64,000 nucleotides of DNA from Aquila chrysaetos chrysaetos. Taxonomy: Eukaryota; Chordata; Aves; Accipitriformes; Accipitridae. Position numbers and translations under genes: made by a program. The DNA is taken from positions 75,864,742 to 75,928,741 of the forward strand of contig NC_044007.1 in the NCBI RefSeq assembly GCF_900496995.4. The letters are read 5' to 3'. Position 1 is the stretch's first letter. Each line of letters opens with the position of its first letter. The notes beneath the pieces were generated by a model. The model did no database searches. It saw only the letters and a program-made list of their open reading frames with translations, and had not been told where the DNA came from. Below are positions 11,601 to 23,305 of the stretch, one piece after another.

Positions 11601-13100
11601 GTCAAAAAAAAAAAAATCACGGTGTTAACACTCTCCTAATCAGTTAGAATTTTATAAGTAGCTGCACCGTAGAATTTGAAGTCTTTGCAAACCTAATTGC
11701 AAATTAGATTACAGAGAGAAAGTGTGATTAATTTGTAATCCTCAGGCCTATTGCACTAGATAAATTCTGATTCCTTTTCTTTCATTTTTTTCATTTTAAT
11801 AGTAATTTTTGGCTGACAAATATCAAAGCCCTCTGAAAATTTCACAAAACAAGATTTATCTTTAGCTTGTATAATATGTTATGCCTATAGGCTAGAAATG
11901 ATTATCAAGTGCCATGTAAGGTGACACAATTTCTGTACATTTAAAGTGCCCGTCTCGCTTTTCAGATAATTTACTATCATTCTCTAGCATAAGGAATTAG
12001 TTAGCTCTGGAAAATATTTTTCACCAAGTTGGTTCTTTTAAATTGTTAACTCATTAGAACACTTATTTAGAGAGCCGCTATAGAATAAAATAGTGTCTCT
12101 GCTTGTCAGGTCCAGTTCAAAGACCAAGTAGGAAGCAAATTAATGGAAGCCAGGTTTCATTTGTTTTTCTACTGAGAGAGCAAGGCATTAGTTTTCAGAT
12201 TTTAATTGTAATTGCATATTCAGCTTTATCTTGACATTTTTAAAAGCTTAATATCTGATATTAAAAGATATTTGGCTTTGTTCCTGCTGTTTTGCTGAAA
12301 ACTAGCAAATGCATGGTCCTCATCTTCTGCAAGTTTCGCATAGGTTCATAGAAGTCAATGGCACTATGTTCAGCTATTTAGGCTGTGTCAAATTTCAGAG
12401 TTTGGTAGAATAACCTCTCTAAAAGAGGTGTCTCTTTCCATTCAGGTTTTCGTCCTTCTGTGAAAGCTGCAAAAAAAAAATAATCTCCACTAGAAGCCTA
12501 AATAAACCAGCATTTGAATCCTTAGCAGGCCACAAAACATGAATTGTGCTAATACCTTTCCATCACTACTCTTGTGCATTTTTGACAGGAGTCTGCTGAA
12601 CGGGACATGGCAGCCCTCCACCGTTCCCACTGATCCCAATGCTATCTTTTCATAGTGTGCTCTGTAGTCCAGGGGTTCAGCTCAGTAGCCCCTGAGTATT
12701 GCTCTCTGGAGTTCACAGGGTTTGTTTCAAAGAACTGAAAGCGTATCTTAACCAGATCGTTGAGAAAATATTTCAAAGCTACCTGGAGCTGTAAATTTTT
12801 TCCCTTTTTGAATCACTTTTTTTCTTTATTTCGTACAAGAAACAAATAGTAAACATCCATATCATTAATTATCTTTATTAGGCCTGATGCAATTAATAAT
12901 CATTTTACTCTGTTTTTTCTGCCGCCTTTGATTCATTTTTCTCCAACCTAAGATTCACCTCTTTTCACTGTACCTCTTTGGTCTGTATTCAAGAGTTTTA
13001 TTTGGATGTGAGACTCAAGGTGATTCAATTATATTAAATCATTATTTTATTATATTTGCTGTCCATGAGAGATTACAGTATTACTCACATGATTAGTTCT
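11600..13100. promoter_or_regulatory. Candidate conserved non-coding enhancer block
   Basis: This AT-rich block is packed with homeodomain-type cores. Examples are CCTAATTGCAAATTAGATTA (about 11693-11712), GATTAATTTGTAATCC (11727-11742), TTTTAATTGTAATTGCATAT (12200-12219, which includes an octamer-like ATTGCATA), the perfect palindrome at 12248-12264, and CATTAATTATCTTTATTAGG (12864-12883). Open frames are almost absent. Vertebrate conserved non-coding elements near developmental genes often look like this. Conservation itself cannot be seen from one sequence, so the call is inference. Confidence 0.3.
12248..12264. repeat. 17-bp near-perfect palindrome, TTAATATC-T-GATATTAA
   Basis: Two perfect 8-bp arms (12248-12255 and 12257-12264) flank one central base. 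The arms contain TAAT/ATTA cores, as paired homeodomain or POU sites do. It lies inside the TAAT-rich block. Confidence 0.6.
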
Positions 13101-14413
13101 GCAAATCAGCAGTTCTCAAAATTTAAGACCTTACAAGATCAGAAATCGTTTGTATATACTTCTTCATTTTATAAAGTATAGTCTTGAATAGTTTTCATTA
13201 CACTATGTTAGTTTTTAGTGTGTATGTGTGAGACAACTGGGTTCTGAATAAGGGTTGATCAAAAGCCCTCTCCAGAAATCTCCCAGCAAATTCTATGTCA
13301 ATTTTATGTAGGGACAGCATAATCTACATAGAACACTAGACAATATAAACAACATTGTAAAATTATGACTTTATCTTTTTTCCTAAGATATTAAAGGAAA
13401 AGAGTTCATACTTAACTTGTACCAATAGAAAAAAAAAATCTAATAGCTGTAATGAAAAACAGTATCTGTGCATGCATTTGTACTCATTTTCTATCAATTT
13501 ATATAACTGAAGATGACAAATTTTGGCACATACACATATATATACACACTTATAAATGAGGTGTCTAGCACACTGTGTGTTTTATATTTCATTCCATAGC
13601 TCAGCTAAATTGCAGTAAAGAAAATTTCCAACTTGCAACTACCTAGTCAATGTGAAAAGCTTATAGTTACCCTTGTAGTTACAGAAGAGGTTCTTTTTGA
13701 ATGCTCCAGAGATGTGTGTCCATAATACACTATGATCACAGAACTGAAATGATCATGTAGGGAAGATTAATACAGATGCAACCTATGGCAAATATACTCA
13801 CAACTGCCTTAAGGGAAATGACAGGAAAAATAAACGGAATAAGCATTCGTGTACTTGAACATCCCTTGCCTGTATTTTCAGAAAATGCTGTGCTTGATTT
13901 GGTTTGCTATTGTGAGAGTATTTTCAGCACTGTATCAGTAATAACTGTCATGAGAAGGTACCCCGAAATACAACTTTTCAGAAACTTTCAAAATTAGTAA
14001 GTACTTATAGAAAAGAATTCTCTTTTTCTCCAAGGTTTTAATCTAGAAAAGAATAACAGCTAAGCACAGAAAAACAAAATCTATCTGCAGCTACTGGTGG
14101 GCAGCTTGACGTAGCTTAGTGAAGTAAGGGCACAGACCTGCCTTGGCCCCCGTTGATATAAAAGGGAGTAAGGTCATGTGAGAGACAGCTATATGGAAGA
14201 AAACTCCTTCAGCAAGAGTCCTTACTCCCTACTGGCCACGTGTACGACAGGCAGTAAGCTGCTTTGTAAAAAGAGGTTGTATAAACTCCTCAGTTGTCTT
14301 TAAACCGAGAGTCTGAGAGAATGTGTAAACATCCATTCTCTGGTCTGCTGTTCAGATGGATTTCAAAGTCCTACTATAAACCTTAAATTTAACTGAATGT
14401 GACAAGGTAGCCC
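13101..14413. other. Non-coding stretch, nothing recognised
   Basis: AT-rich, with a short CA/TA-alternating run at about 13530-13550. The only longer open frame (13776-13997, 73 codons) has no recognisable similarity. Confidence 0.5.
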
Positions 14414-14429
14414 TGCCTGAGGGCAGGCA
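14414..14429. repeat. 16-bp inverted repeat with AP-2-like core
   Basis: TGCCTG (14414-14419) and CAGGCA (14424-14429) are perfect 6-bp arms around AGGG. The core GCCTGAGGGC matches the GCC-N3/4-GGC form bound by AP-2 factors. A short motif like this can occur by chance. Confidence 0.4.
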
Positions 14430-14524
14430 TATTTCAAAAAGGGTAAGGTAAAAACAGTGGTTACTGGGATTATGAGAAGCTCATGAGTTTCTTAATTGGG
14501 CACTTGGGCACTCATCCACAGACC

Positions 14525-14600
14525 ATTTAGGCACCTAGCAATCACTAAATGCAGAGAAGTTAAGCACCTAAGTATCTTTGATGCTGTAGACACAGAGCCA
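14525..14600. repeat. Possible ancient interspersed repeat remnant
   Basis: TTTAGGCACCTAG (about 14526) and GTTAAGCACCTAAGTATCTT (14559-14578) resemble the 'ttaggcacctaaatacctttgag' phrase common in old amniote repeats. The copy is short and diverged, so the assignment is tentative. Confidence 0.28.
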
Positions 14601-17600
14601 GTGTTAATAAATGCAGTGTCACTCTGCTAACAGGGAGTGGCTCCTGTTTAAAATTAAATGGGCCATGCCTTCATCAGGGGAAAGAGATGAAAGAGGTCTG
14701 GGACATGTTGTTAAAAGGAGTATAGTGATGGGAAGGAGACATGAAGCTGAGATATCCAGGTCTCCTTGGTTACATGGGATGTGGATGAGAGAGGAACAGC
14801 CAATTAGAGAGATTTGCTAATTTAGGATTGATATTAATAATTAATTCTGAGCTGTGTAGGGTATGTTAGAAATTGTTATAATTCCATGGCATCTTCCCTT
14901 TCTTACTGTTTTAGACAACTGTATCTAAGGGAAATAATGCGTAACTTTGGATATAGTGAAGAAGGGGACTGGAATCCCCTGAGCTTAGAAACAGTAAAAC
15001 TTTCATTTGAACTCCCAGCTACCAGCAAAAGTTTGTAGCCTAGTTGTTATGAAAGTCTGGAGAAAAATGCAGGTGTTTGCCCTGAATTCAGTTCCACTTT
15101 GAATTACAGATTTTTTATGCCAGCTGATTAAACTAGACTGATTTCCACTGCTGGGGTCTGCTCCAGAATACTTCTAATTTACTTTTCCATTGAAGCCACA
15201 TTTTTTCTTTGTTGGACTGAATTGGGCATTCTGTAGACCTGTCAAAATGATCCGTGTGATCAGCAGACGGCAGAAATGTAGTTAGGGCTTTTCTTTCAGA
15301 CTGGTCATCTGGAGAACAAGTAACACCTCTGACAAGTTGTATAGATTTATGCTGTGGAGGAAGCATTTTGTCTAATTTATTTGATTTTGTGGATACTGCT
15401 TAAAAACTGTGGAGTTTGGCAGGTACAGTTTTCCTTTTCCCTTTCCTTCTGTTGGCACTAACTTAGGACAGGGAATTTTCTCAAGGTATCAGTTCATAAT
15501 AGCCCTGATTTTTACTCTTGTAAACATTTTCATCACCAAAATTCCAGCTTGATTCCAAGCTCTCCCATTCTCACATTTGGTAAAACATCATTTGAAATCT
15601 GATTTGACAAGCTGAGGAAAGAAATCCCTTTTTTCCAATTGTTCAGAGATTAAAGCCCTCGTCCAAATTATGGGAGACACCCCCACACCGGGAAAATCCC
15701 TTCCCCTACCGAAAAGCACTTGAAACCCATGGCTGGATTCAGCTACAAAGTTGAGCAGGTAATAAGACATTGTGGGACATAGCTAAGACGAATGGAAAGA
15801 TGGCAGGCTCCTCTACCTCCTAGCAAATCCTTTGCTCTTGGAATCTTCGTTTCTCATGAGAGTGACTTATCCAGAATGCTGAGTTGACAAGTGGGGCAAG
15901 AGGTCAGAGATATGCTCTGTGTTGTTTTGCTGATGCTGTCCTATATTTCAAATACAAAAAAAAAAATTAAATATTTGCTTCAGATGATAGTCGGTGAAGT
16001 ATCTTAAACCTCTAGGCTAAGGAGAGAAATCTTTCTTCTTAACTCACTCTGTTCTCCCAGACTGTGATTTCCTACATTTCTTTCTGTGTAATGCTAACCA
16101 AGTTTTAAAAATATTTTTCAATTTAATTCTAGTCATTTTTTCATAGAGATTTGATGAAAAATAACTCAAATTGGCCTTGAGAAAATGTGTTGAAAGGCAT
16201 ACCAAAAGAAGTTCCCCGGTGCTGAACACTGAGACAGGCAAGCATGACAAAAAACACAAGATATCCACAACAGTCACATTTTGCTATATCTCATTAAATG
16301 GTCTGGCCACATACTAAGGAGCAAGGATGTATAACTCTGGTAACCAAGTACAAGACAGTGCACAGATATCCCAGCTCCTGGGCAGAAAGATAGGGAGGCA
16401 ATTTTTCCTAGGTGATAGTAGAACACAAGTGTCAATCATGTAACCATGCCAAATCCACAAGACCTGACAGATCTGCACTTATCTCTTTGTCACTGCTTTA
16501 AAATCCCTTTTTTTTCCAGCTGCAGTTGTCTGTGTGTCGTTTGTCAAGGTGTTCTTTGAGGCATGGCTGAAGGGCAGTCTCCACAAATCCATTATCACAT
16601 CAGAGTGACTGATTGCTGTCAAGCTGGCCTGAGTCAAGAGTCAGCAATGAGCTGCGTGCGTTTATCACGCTGAGGTGTGTGTGTAAAGTGTGGGGTACCA
16701 CTATACATGGAAAGTAAACTCAAAGTGTGTATGGGCTTCAAACTGCGACAAAAGTTCTTTCCCTAATTGAGAAAGCGCATTTATCCCTCTATAGGCTAAT
16801 GACTTATTAATAATTCCATCAATCATGGAGACATTCAAAAGGGACATTAGTAATTGCAGAAAGACAGAATAGCCAATAGCCAGAAAACAGGAATATCCAA
16901 TTACTTTTTGCAGAACTTGAGGAACAAATCCTCTTTAGAAAAGGAGGGAGACACCTGCTGGATTAGATCTTGACACAACTAGATGGAACATCACTCTTCT
17001 GTATGTTTCAGCTAAGTATTTTGTAAATATAATGTCCATATTTGGATTTTGTAGCCAACTTTTTATTGCCCACTTACCTTAATCCAACTTGGGTTGATGG
17101 TGATTTCAAGGTCCTAGCAACATGAAGGTGTCCATTCTTGCAGGTCAGTGATCCTTGTATCAGGAGACTGGAAAGGATGGCAGTGCTGCGTAGCCACTAC
17201 TTTACTCCCACAGACACAACAGGCAGCTCCTCTATGTACCTGGTGGATCGGGGAACTAGTAAACGTAGAGCTTTAGGTGGTAGAAGTAACCTGTGGCAAT
17301 TGGAGTCAGCCTGGTGAACTCCCTGGAAGCAGTAGGACAGTGGTAAAAGTGTCCTTGAATCCCAGCTACCCTAGGGATTTCGTTTCACTGGGAAGAAGAG
17401 TGAAACAGCTGCTTTATAAATTAAAGCAAAGGAAGATTTTTAAAAGTGAACAGTATTTGTATGTACCATCATTTTAGAGTGCTAGCCAGTTAGAGGTCCT
17501 CTCAAAAAGTGTTTTAAGAGTGTGCTGGGCAATTTCTCCTTGAACCCTTCTCCCTTTAGGTTAATTTTAAGTCAGGTATCTTAAAACCAGTACACCCACA

Positions 17601-20600
17601 ATTACCCATCACTTATGAAGGTCTAAACCATAAAGATAAATCTTCAACTACTGCCTAAGAGCACACAGATTAAGACAGAGCTTGGTAGGTAAGGATTGTT
17701 CTGTACACAAAGGGGCTGAAGCATCAAAATCCTTGTGCCCCATCCACACTGTGAAGTATAGAATTGAAAGTATGCTTTTTTACTTCCTTATTTTGAACTG
17801 CCCATCCTCTTAATTGCTTCACACCCAATAACTTCAAAGTTTATAACCTAGGAATTGTCACAGGGGAAAAAAAAATCCAACAGACAAGCTGTATACTTAT
17901 TCTGCAAGCCCAGTTGTCTTCACATTACTACTTACAATGTATGCATGTGTGCATATGTGTGTGAGGGTGTCAAAATTATGTAACGACTATACTTTTAAAT
18001 ACTATAATTTAAAATAAAATGTTATCTTAAAATACTATATATAGTATAATTTAGATGTGTGCATATATATGTTTTACTCTTTCTCTTGTTAGTAGTATTA
18101 CTCTTGAATTATGCGATCTGAAATTAGAGGATTGAGCCTCTTATCTTAAATGATCAAAGAGGGTGAAAAGGTGGTAGCTTATTTATTTTCTACATCAAAC
18201 AGAGCTTTGTTGTTCTAAAAATGAGCTAGAATCATTTCAGCTCTTTATTCTCCCTGTGAAAGCTGCTAACCGCTTCTTTTACTGTTTAAGCAGGAACTGC
18301 TTGCCATTTTCATTTACACTCATAGGTAATGGTAGCAAGCTCTATATTCAGTGCAATAGCCTCATTGCGTTAGCCTACCTTCTGTCATTTTATGTGGGTC
18401 TGCTCTTTCAAACACTTGTGTATCAACAGGAATTTTCTTTGTCTTCTAACCTGAACCTCCTATAAATGTCACCTTTTGTTTGTGGCATCATAACTACCCC
18501 CACAAGGGGAAATTTTTCACAAAGGGTTATGGTCTTCACATTAATAAAACCTAGATTTAGGGATGCACAAGGAAAGAGCACCCATTTACAAACATCCATC
18601 TTCACTAATTAGCCACTTATAGGAATACCAACCCTCAAAGAAATGATAGATCCAAATGTTTCTGAAACTTGACTGAGCTCAAAAGTTCACTTCTAAAATA
18701 TTCATCCTGCTGTCAAAATGGTAATGATACCAAGAGATTGTTCTTAGAATCTATACCACAGACACTGTGGTTTTGTTTGTTTTTTGGTTTGTTTTTTTTT
18801 TTAAGAATAAGCACAGACTTTGAATTTTGGATGGTTATCTATGGACCGTTAACAGAACAACACCTGCATTCAGAGGCTCACGTAAGTGCAGTGCCTTTTC
18901 AATGAGTATATGGATAGTGCTTTTATTTAGTTGCTGTGACAAAAGTTGTAGCAATAAAGACTGATTGATTGAAGACACTGATGATACTGGAACAGGACTT
19001 CAGCTAGCATAAATCAAAGCAGCTGAACTGAGGACCTAGTCCATTATTTCAGAAAGCCTTTGTTCATTTTCTGTACCTTTGGTCTACTGCCAAATACACT
19101 AAGATTGCACTGATAACTGTATAAATTCAGCTGAACAGCAACACAATACCAAAGCACAGCAGGTGACACACAAGACCAGGAGGCAAGCAAGAATATCTAT
19201 AGAGTTCATATGTGTGTTTACCCAATATGAATTTATCCATTAAATAATAGCTGTAGTTGCTATCAGGATGTTACATGATTGCAAGCAGATGAAGATGTGC
19301 CCAGGGCAAAGGGGAAGCGAAGCATCCATAACACATCTGCACTACAACGTATTTTATGCTATTGTTCATGTTCCTCTGTCTTCGATATTCTGTAAGTGCT
19401 TACTAAAGAGACTAGGAGTCTGTTTTGAGAAAACTGCTGCTTTTCAGTTTCTACACGTTATGTTTGAGTATACAACTGAAAGTATTAAAACATAACAGAA
19501 TTTATGGATAACATTAACTTCATTGTGGTATTTCATGGCAGTGTTGGAAGTTCAGGCTATCAGGAATAACACATTGATGATAACACAAACATCTTAACTG
19601 CAGTAGTGTTGTAAATAGACGTCATTTTTGTGCAAAGTTGAAAATGCTTACATACCAAAGAGATTTTCATATCTTTGAAATTAATAGAGCCTAGATATCC
19701 AAAGGTTCTCTAAAAATTTCAGCTTTGTTTTCAAATACATGTTTATGACCCATACATTTGCTAGGAGAAATATTTGTTCCTCAAATATGAATGTGAATGG
19801 TTATGTAAATTATTCTTTGAATATTATATTTTCACAAATAGAGGCAAGCAAGCATTTCCATACTAATAGTAAATTCTCTGGAAAAATATAGCTCAGGTAT
19901 TCTAAAAGTATTTGTGAATTTACACTGAATTCATTGAATATTTTCAGCTCAGAAAAGATATCCTGTCATAGAAAACTGACTGAGAAGGAAATGTGTGAAA
20001 ACCCCAGAGAGCCTTGGTGATTGTGTTCAATGGGGGAGGAACAGCAAGGGGTGCAGAAGGAACTGGAAGGCTCAGCTCAAACTTCCTCTATGACATTTGT
20101 CATATTTTTCCAACAATGCCATAAAATACATCACAGAAGTACGTGATTAGGATAAGCAATTAAACCTTGTTATAAGAGCAAGCACTTTCTGAGTAACTGG
20201 AGAGAAGCGTGCTCCAGTGCACCTTTAAATGCTAGTATTAAGCTCTGCAACATCAAGACTTGAGGTAGGGAAAGAGAATGCAGGGGTTTGAGTTTGACTT
20301 TGGATATTCATACTGATAGACAGCAGAATAAATTACTGCACCGAGTTGCAGAGTATTTCACTCGTTGCCGGTATATATTGTTGCGGTGTATGTCTGCCCA
20401 GGCTAATTCTATGTTCCCTCTTCCTTGCTGCTTCAAACAAGAAAAAAAATTGAATATAATTGCTTTGCCAAGTGGTTAAGAGGAGCAGATCTGCTGTCCT
20501 TTATAAACTGCTTTGTAGATCAATCGGTGTTACATGCAGTCAGCATCCCAGTAAATAGAGAGGGTAATCATTTTCACTACACCTACAATTAGAGGCAAAA

Positions 20601-20683
20601 ATACCGTATCTGCAGCAATTAAATACTTATTAGTAAGTAACCATGCTCATGAAAGACTTTTTTTTAGATTAAATATTTGTACA
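14601..20683. other. Long non-coding stretch with scattered low-complexity motifs
   Basis: No gene is recognised. Items seen: TGATTGCTGTCAAGCTG near 16610, which pairs PBX-like TGATTG with MEIS-like CTGTCA; a TAAT-rich piece at 16790-16860; an AT-rich self-complementary stretch at 17990-18070; and a G/T tract at 18769-18802. Frames up to 78 codons have no domain support. Confidence 0.45.
18032..18047. repeat. 16-bp perfect AT palindrome
   Basis: ATACTATA-TATAGTAT is perfectly self-complementary. It lies in an AT-rich run where an imperfect relative (ATACTATAATTT) also occurs at about 18000. It could extrude as a cruciform, but palindromes are expected by chance in DNA this AT-rich. Confidence 0.6.
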
Positions 20684-23017
20684 TATGTGCATATATATAC
20701 AGAAATAAATATATATAAACTAGGATGAAGTAACTTTCCTGTAAGTCCTGTCAGTGTTGTTATAGCAGCACAGGATGTATTTATGGTTCAGTTTCAGCAA
20801 GGCTAAACTACAAAATGCCCACTTCAACTAGTAGTTTATTATGATTGCAAACTCCTTATTGCAAACCACAGGCCTGACCCTCCTGTTACGCCAACATTAT
20901 CGTATTTCCATGGTAGCCACTCCAGGCTGACAGTGATGTACCTAACAGACAAGCAGGACTCTCTTTTTCTCTGACAAGTTCCTGTACTACACCATGGTAT
21001 GCCAAAGCCCAGTAATAGCTATGAGCAGAGAGCGGCAGCAGTGATGCAAATGGGGAGCTGCACAGCCCTGCAGCCTCTGCTGTATGACAGCTTAAAATCA
21101 TATTGATTGCTCCAGGGGATAGTAACAGCTTGAGAGCAAAGCTGTATTCCCCTTTACCCCTCTTGCTGTATATCTTTGCCTGAACTTTAAAAGCTAGAAC
21201 TAGCTCTTTATAGGACCTGATTCTCACTGAGGCATTGAATTCAACTGGAATATAAATATCTAGTAAAAGTAATTGTAAAAGCTCGGTGAGAAAAAGTTAC
21301 AGTCGGTATAAATACATTTAACTAAATCCTTCATATAATTCTGTAACTAGTGAAGAATTTTACTGGCACTCAGTTTAAAGTCCTGTGAAGAGACATAGTT
21401 CAGCTTCAGCTTGGCCTTTCATACCTGTGAGATTTCAAGCAAACTGCAGACTATCAGCAGCAAAATCTTGAAGCTGGTTAATCAAGGTATTAGCATATTC
21501 CAACAGAGTGTTAACAAAGCAGGGACTAAAATATGCAAACCAACACTAGAAAGGAGAGGTTTCAGCATACTTATGTTCTGCAAATGCTAAATAGCACTCG
21601 GAAAGTAATTGCAGATCTCGGACATAATCCACGTGTCTTGTTCTAGTATTAGAAGTGAATTGTGGTGAGTCTTTATCTCAGGAACAGACTGATGAGGATT
21701 GCCTTGCAAAAAAATGAAAGACTTATCACCTGTTGCAGTTGTCTTACACTTGTTTGGCAGCTGCTAATCCTTTATATAAATTTCAAGTGAAAGGAATTTA
21801 GCAGCCAGAGAGGGTCTGTGCAGCTGACCCTGGTGGAATTGTTTAAAAAGACACTCCAGAAGGTTTCCAGCTGTTTCTTCCACCTGCTCTGGTCTAATGC
21901 CTGGTGCAGAAAAATGGAAACAGCTGAGTCCAGATGCCCATTCTGGGATTCATTTCATTGTGGATCAGCACAAAGCATCTTGGATATATGAGGAATATGT
22001 GCTCAGTGTAAGGTGGCTGCCAGTGACTCATTTATGTCCTTCAGGTGGCACATTCTGATGTTTATGCAGGGAACGGTGAATGTAAATCTTTGCTGCTGTT
22101 ACCAAAATGTTCAGTACATTGGCCGACTTTAAAGTGGTCTCAATATTGCAGATTGATATCCTCCTAGTACAGTCTGGAAGGTAAATTTTGTTCCTCGATG
22201 TGATGAGAACTGGTATGTAAATGGCATATAATCTCTTTAAGGACTTAGGTAAATAAATGGTCCTGCTGAACAGAAGATCTGTGGAATAGAGAAAGAGCCA
22301 AGGAGCTTCCCCAGCTCCTTAGGGTTGGTTACAAAGCCATGAGTCCAGAGTGAGATTCTTGCTGATGAAAAGTATCGGAAGTAGCTGAACTTAAAAGGGC
22401 CTTCGTGGGTGCAGAGAAGACCTTTCTCTAGAAATTAAAATAACTGAAGGTGACTCCCATTCAGTGTAAGGGAAAGTGGCAGCATCTTTAGTTTAGCCAT
22501 CTAGATTGTCTGATTCTTCTCTATGAAATAAAGTCCGTTAGTGAAACTTTTAATTAGAGTGGCTGTTGGTCTGGGCTAGATCAAGACCAGGTTGTTGTGA
22601 AAGGCAATCACAATTGCTTAATCTAAGGACAATTATTAAATTAAAACATCAACATCTGAAGCTTCTTGGGAAGAGAATAATACTAACCTAAAATACAGGG
22701 GTTTAGAAATATGGAATGGAGAGCAATACAAAGATTATTGCCTGGTAGAAATTGTTTTTCATAAGGTCATAGCAGGCATATACCATATTAAAAACAAAAC
22801 CAAAAAGCGATCCCTGCACTATCTTCCCTATCAGCAGCTTCTGTCATTGCTACCACCATTACAGTGTGGCAAAAGTTGTCCTTTTTCTTAGGGATGAAGG
22901 AAACTGGAGACTGTTTCCCCCTCAGATCTAGTCCCTCCCATTTGGCAATTTCTTTCTCTGGGTTTGTTATTTTGCTTGTAACTTTGCTTTTCACTCTCCA
23001 TTATTAGCTGTCTGCTG
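20684..23017. other. Non-coding stretch with AT-alternating run and an AP-1 consensus
   Basis: TA/CA-alternating sequence lies at about 20680-20718. A perfect AP-1 consensus, TGACTCA, is at 22024-22030. The region 20870-21230 begins with GGCCTGACCC and ends with GGACCTGATTCTCACTGAGG, phrases that recall old amniote repeats, but no clear element can be drawn. The 113-codon minus frame at 20886-21227 has no known similarity. Confidence 0.4.
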
Positions 23018-23305
23018 AAGTTTCCTTTTTTCTATCATCTGTCTTCCCTATTTCACTGCCTAATATTTTCACACTCTCCTGTTCACTCAGCATCTTTCTC
23101 TTTGATCTTAACGGTTTTCTTTTGCTTTCTGATCTCAATCTTCTCTCCAGTGCAAACTAATCCTTTCATTACATAACCACTCCCCAATTTATGCATCTCG
23201 TTTCCTATTCTCTCTCATTTCCTTCTGTCTCATACATTGTTTTTTAATGTTTTCTTCTCATTGTAACTTACCTTTTCCTCACTTTTCTCCCTTCTGCACA
23301 GAGCT
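23018..23305 (+). repeat. Pyrimidine-rich stretch, about 290 bp
   Basis: The plus strand is strongly biased to C and T, with many CTTTTC, TCTCTC and TTCCT phrases and few long purine runs. It is not a simple tandem repeat. Such stretches can form triplexes or carry many PTB-type sites when transcribed. No function can be assigned. Confidence 0.55.
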
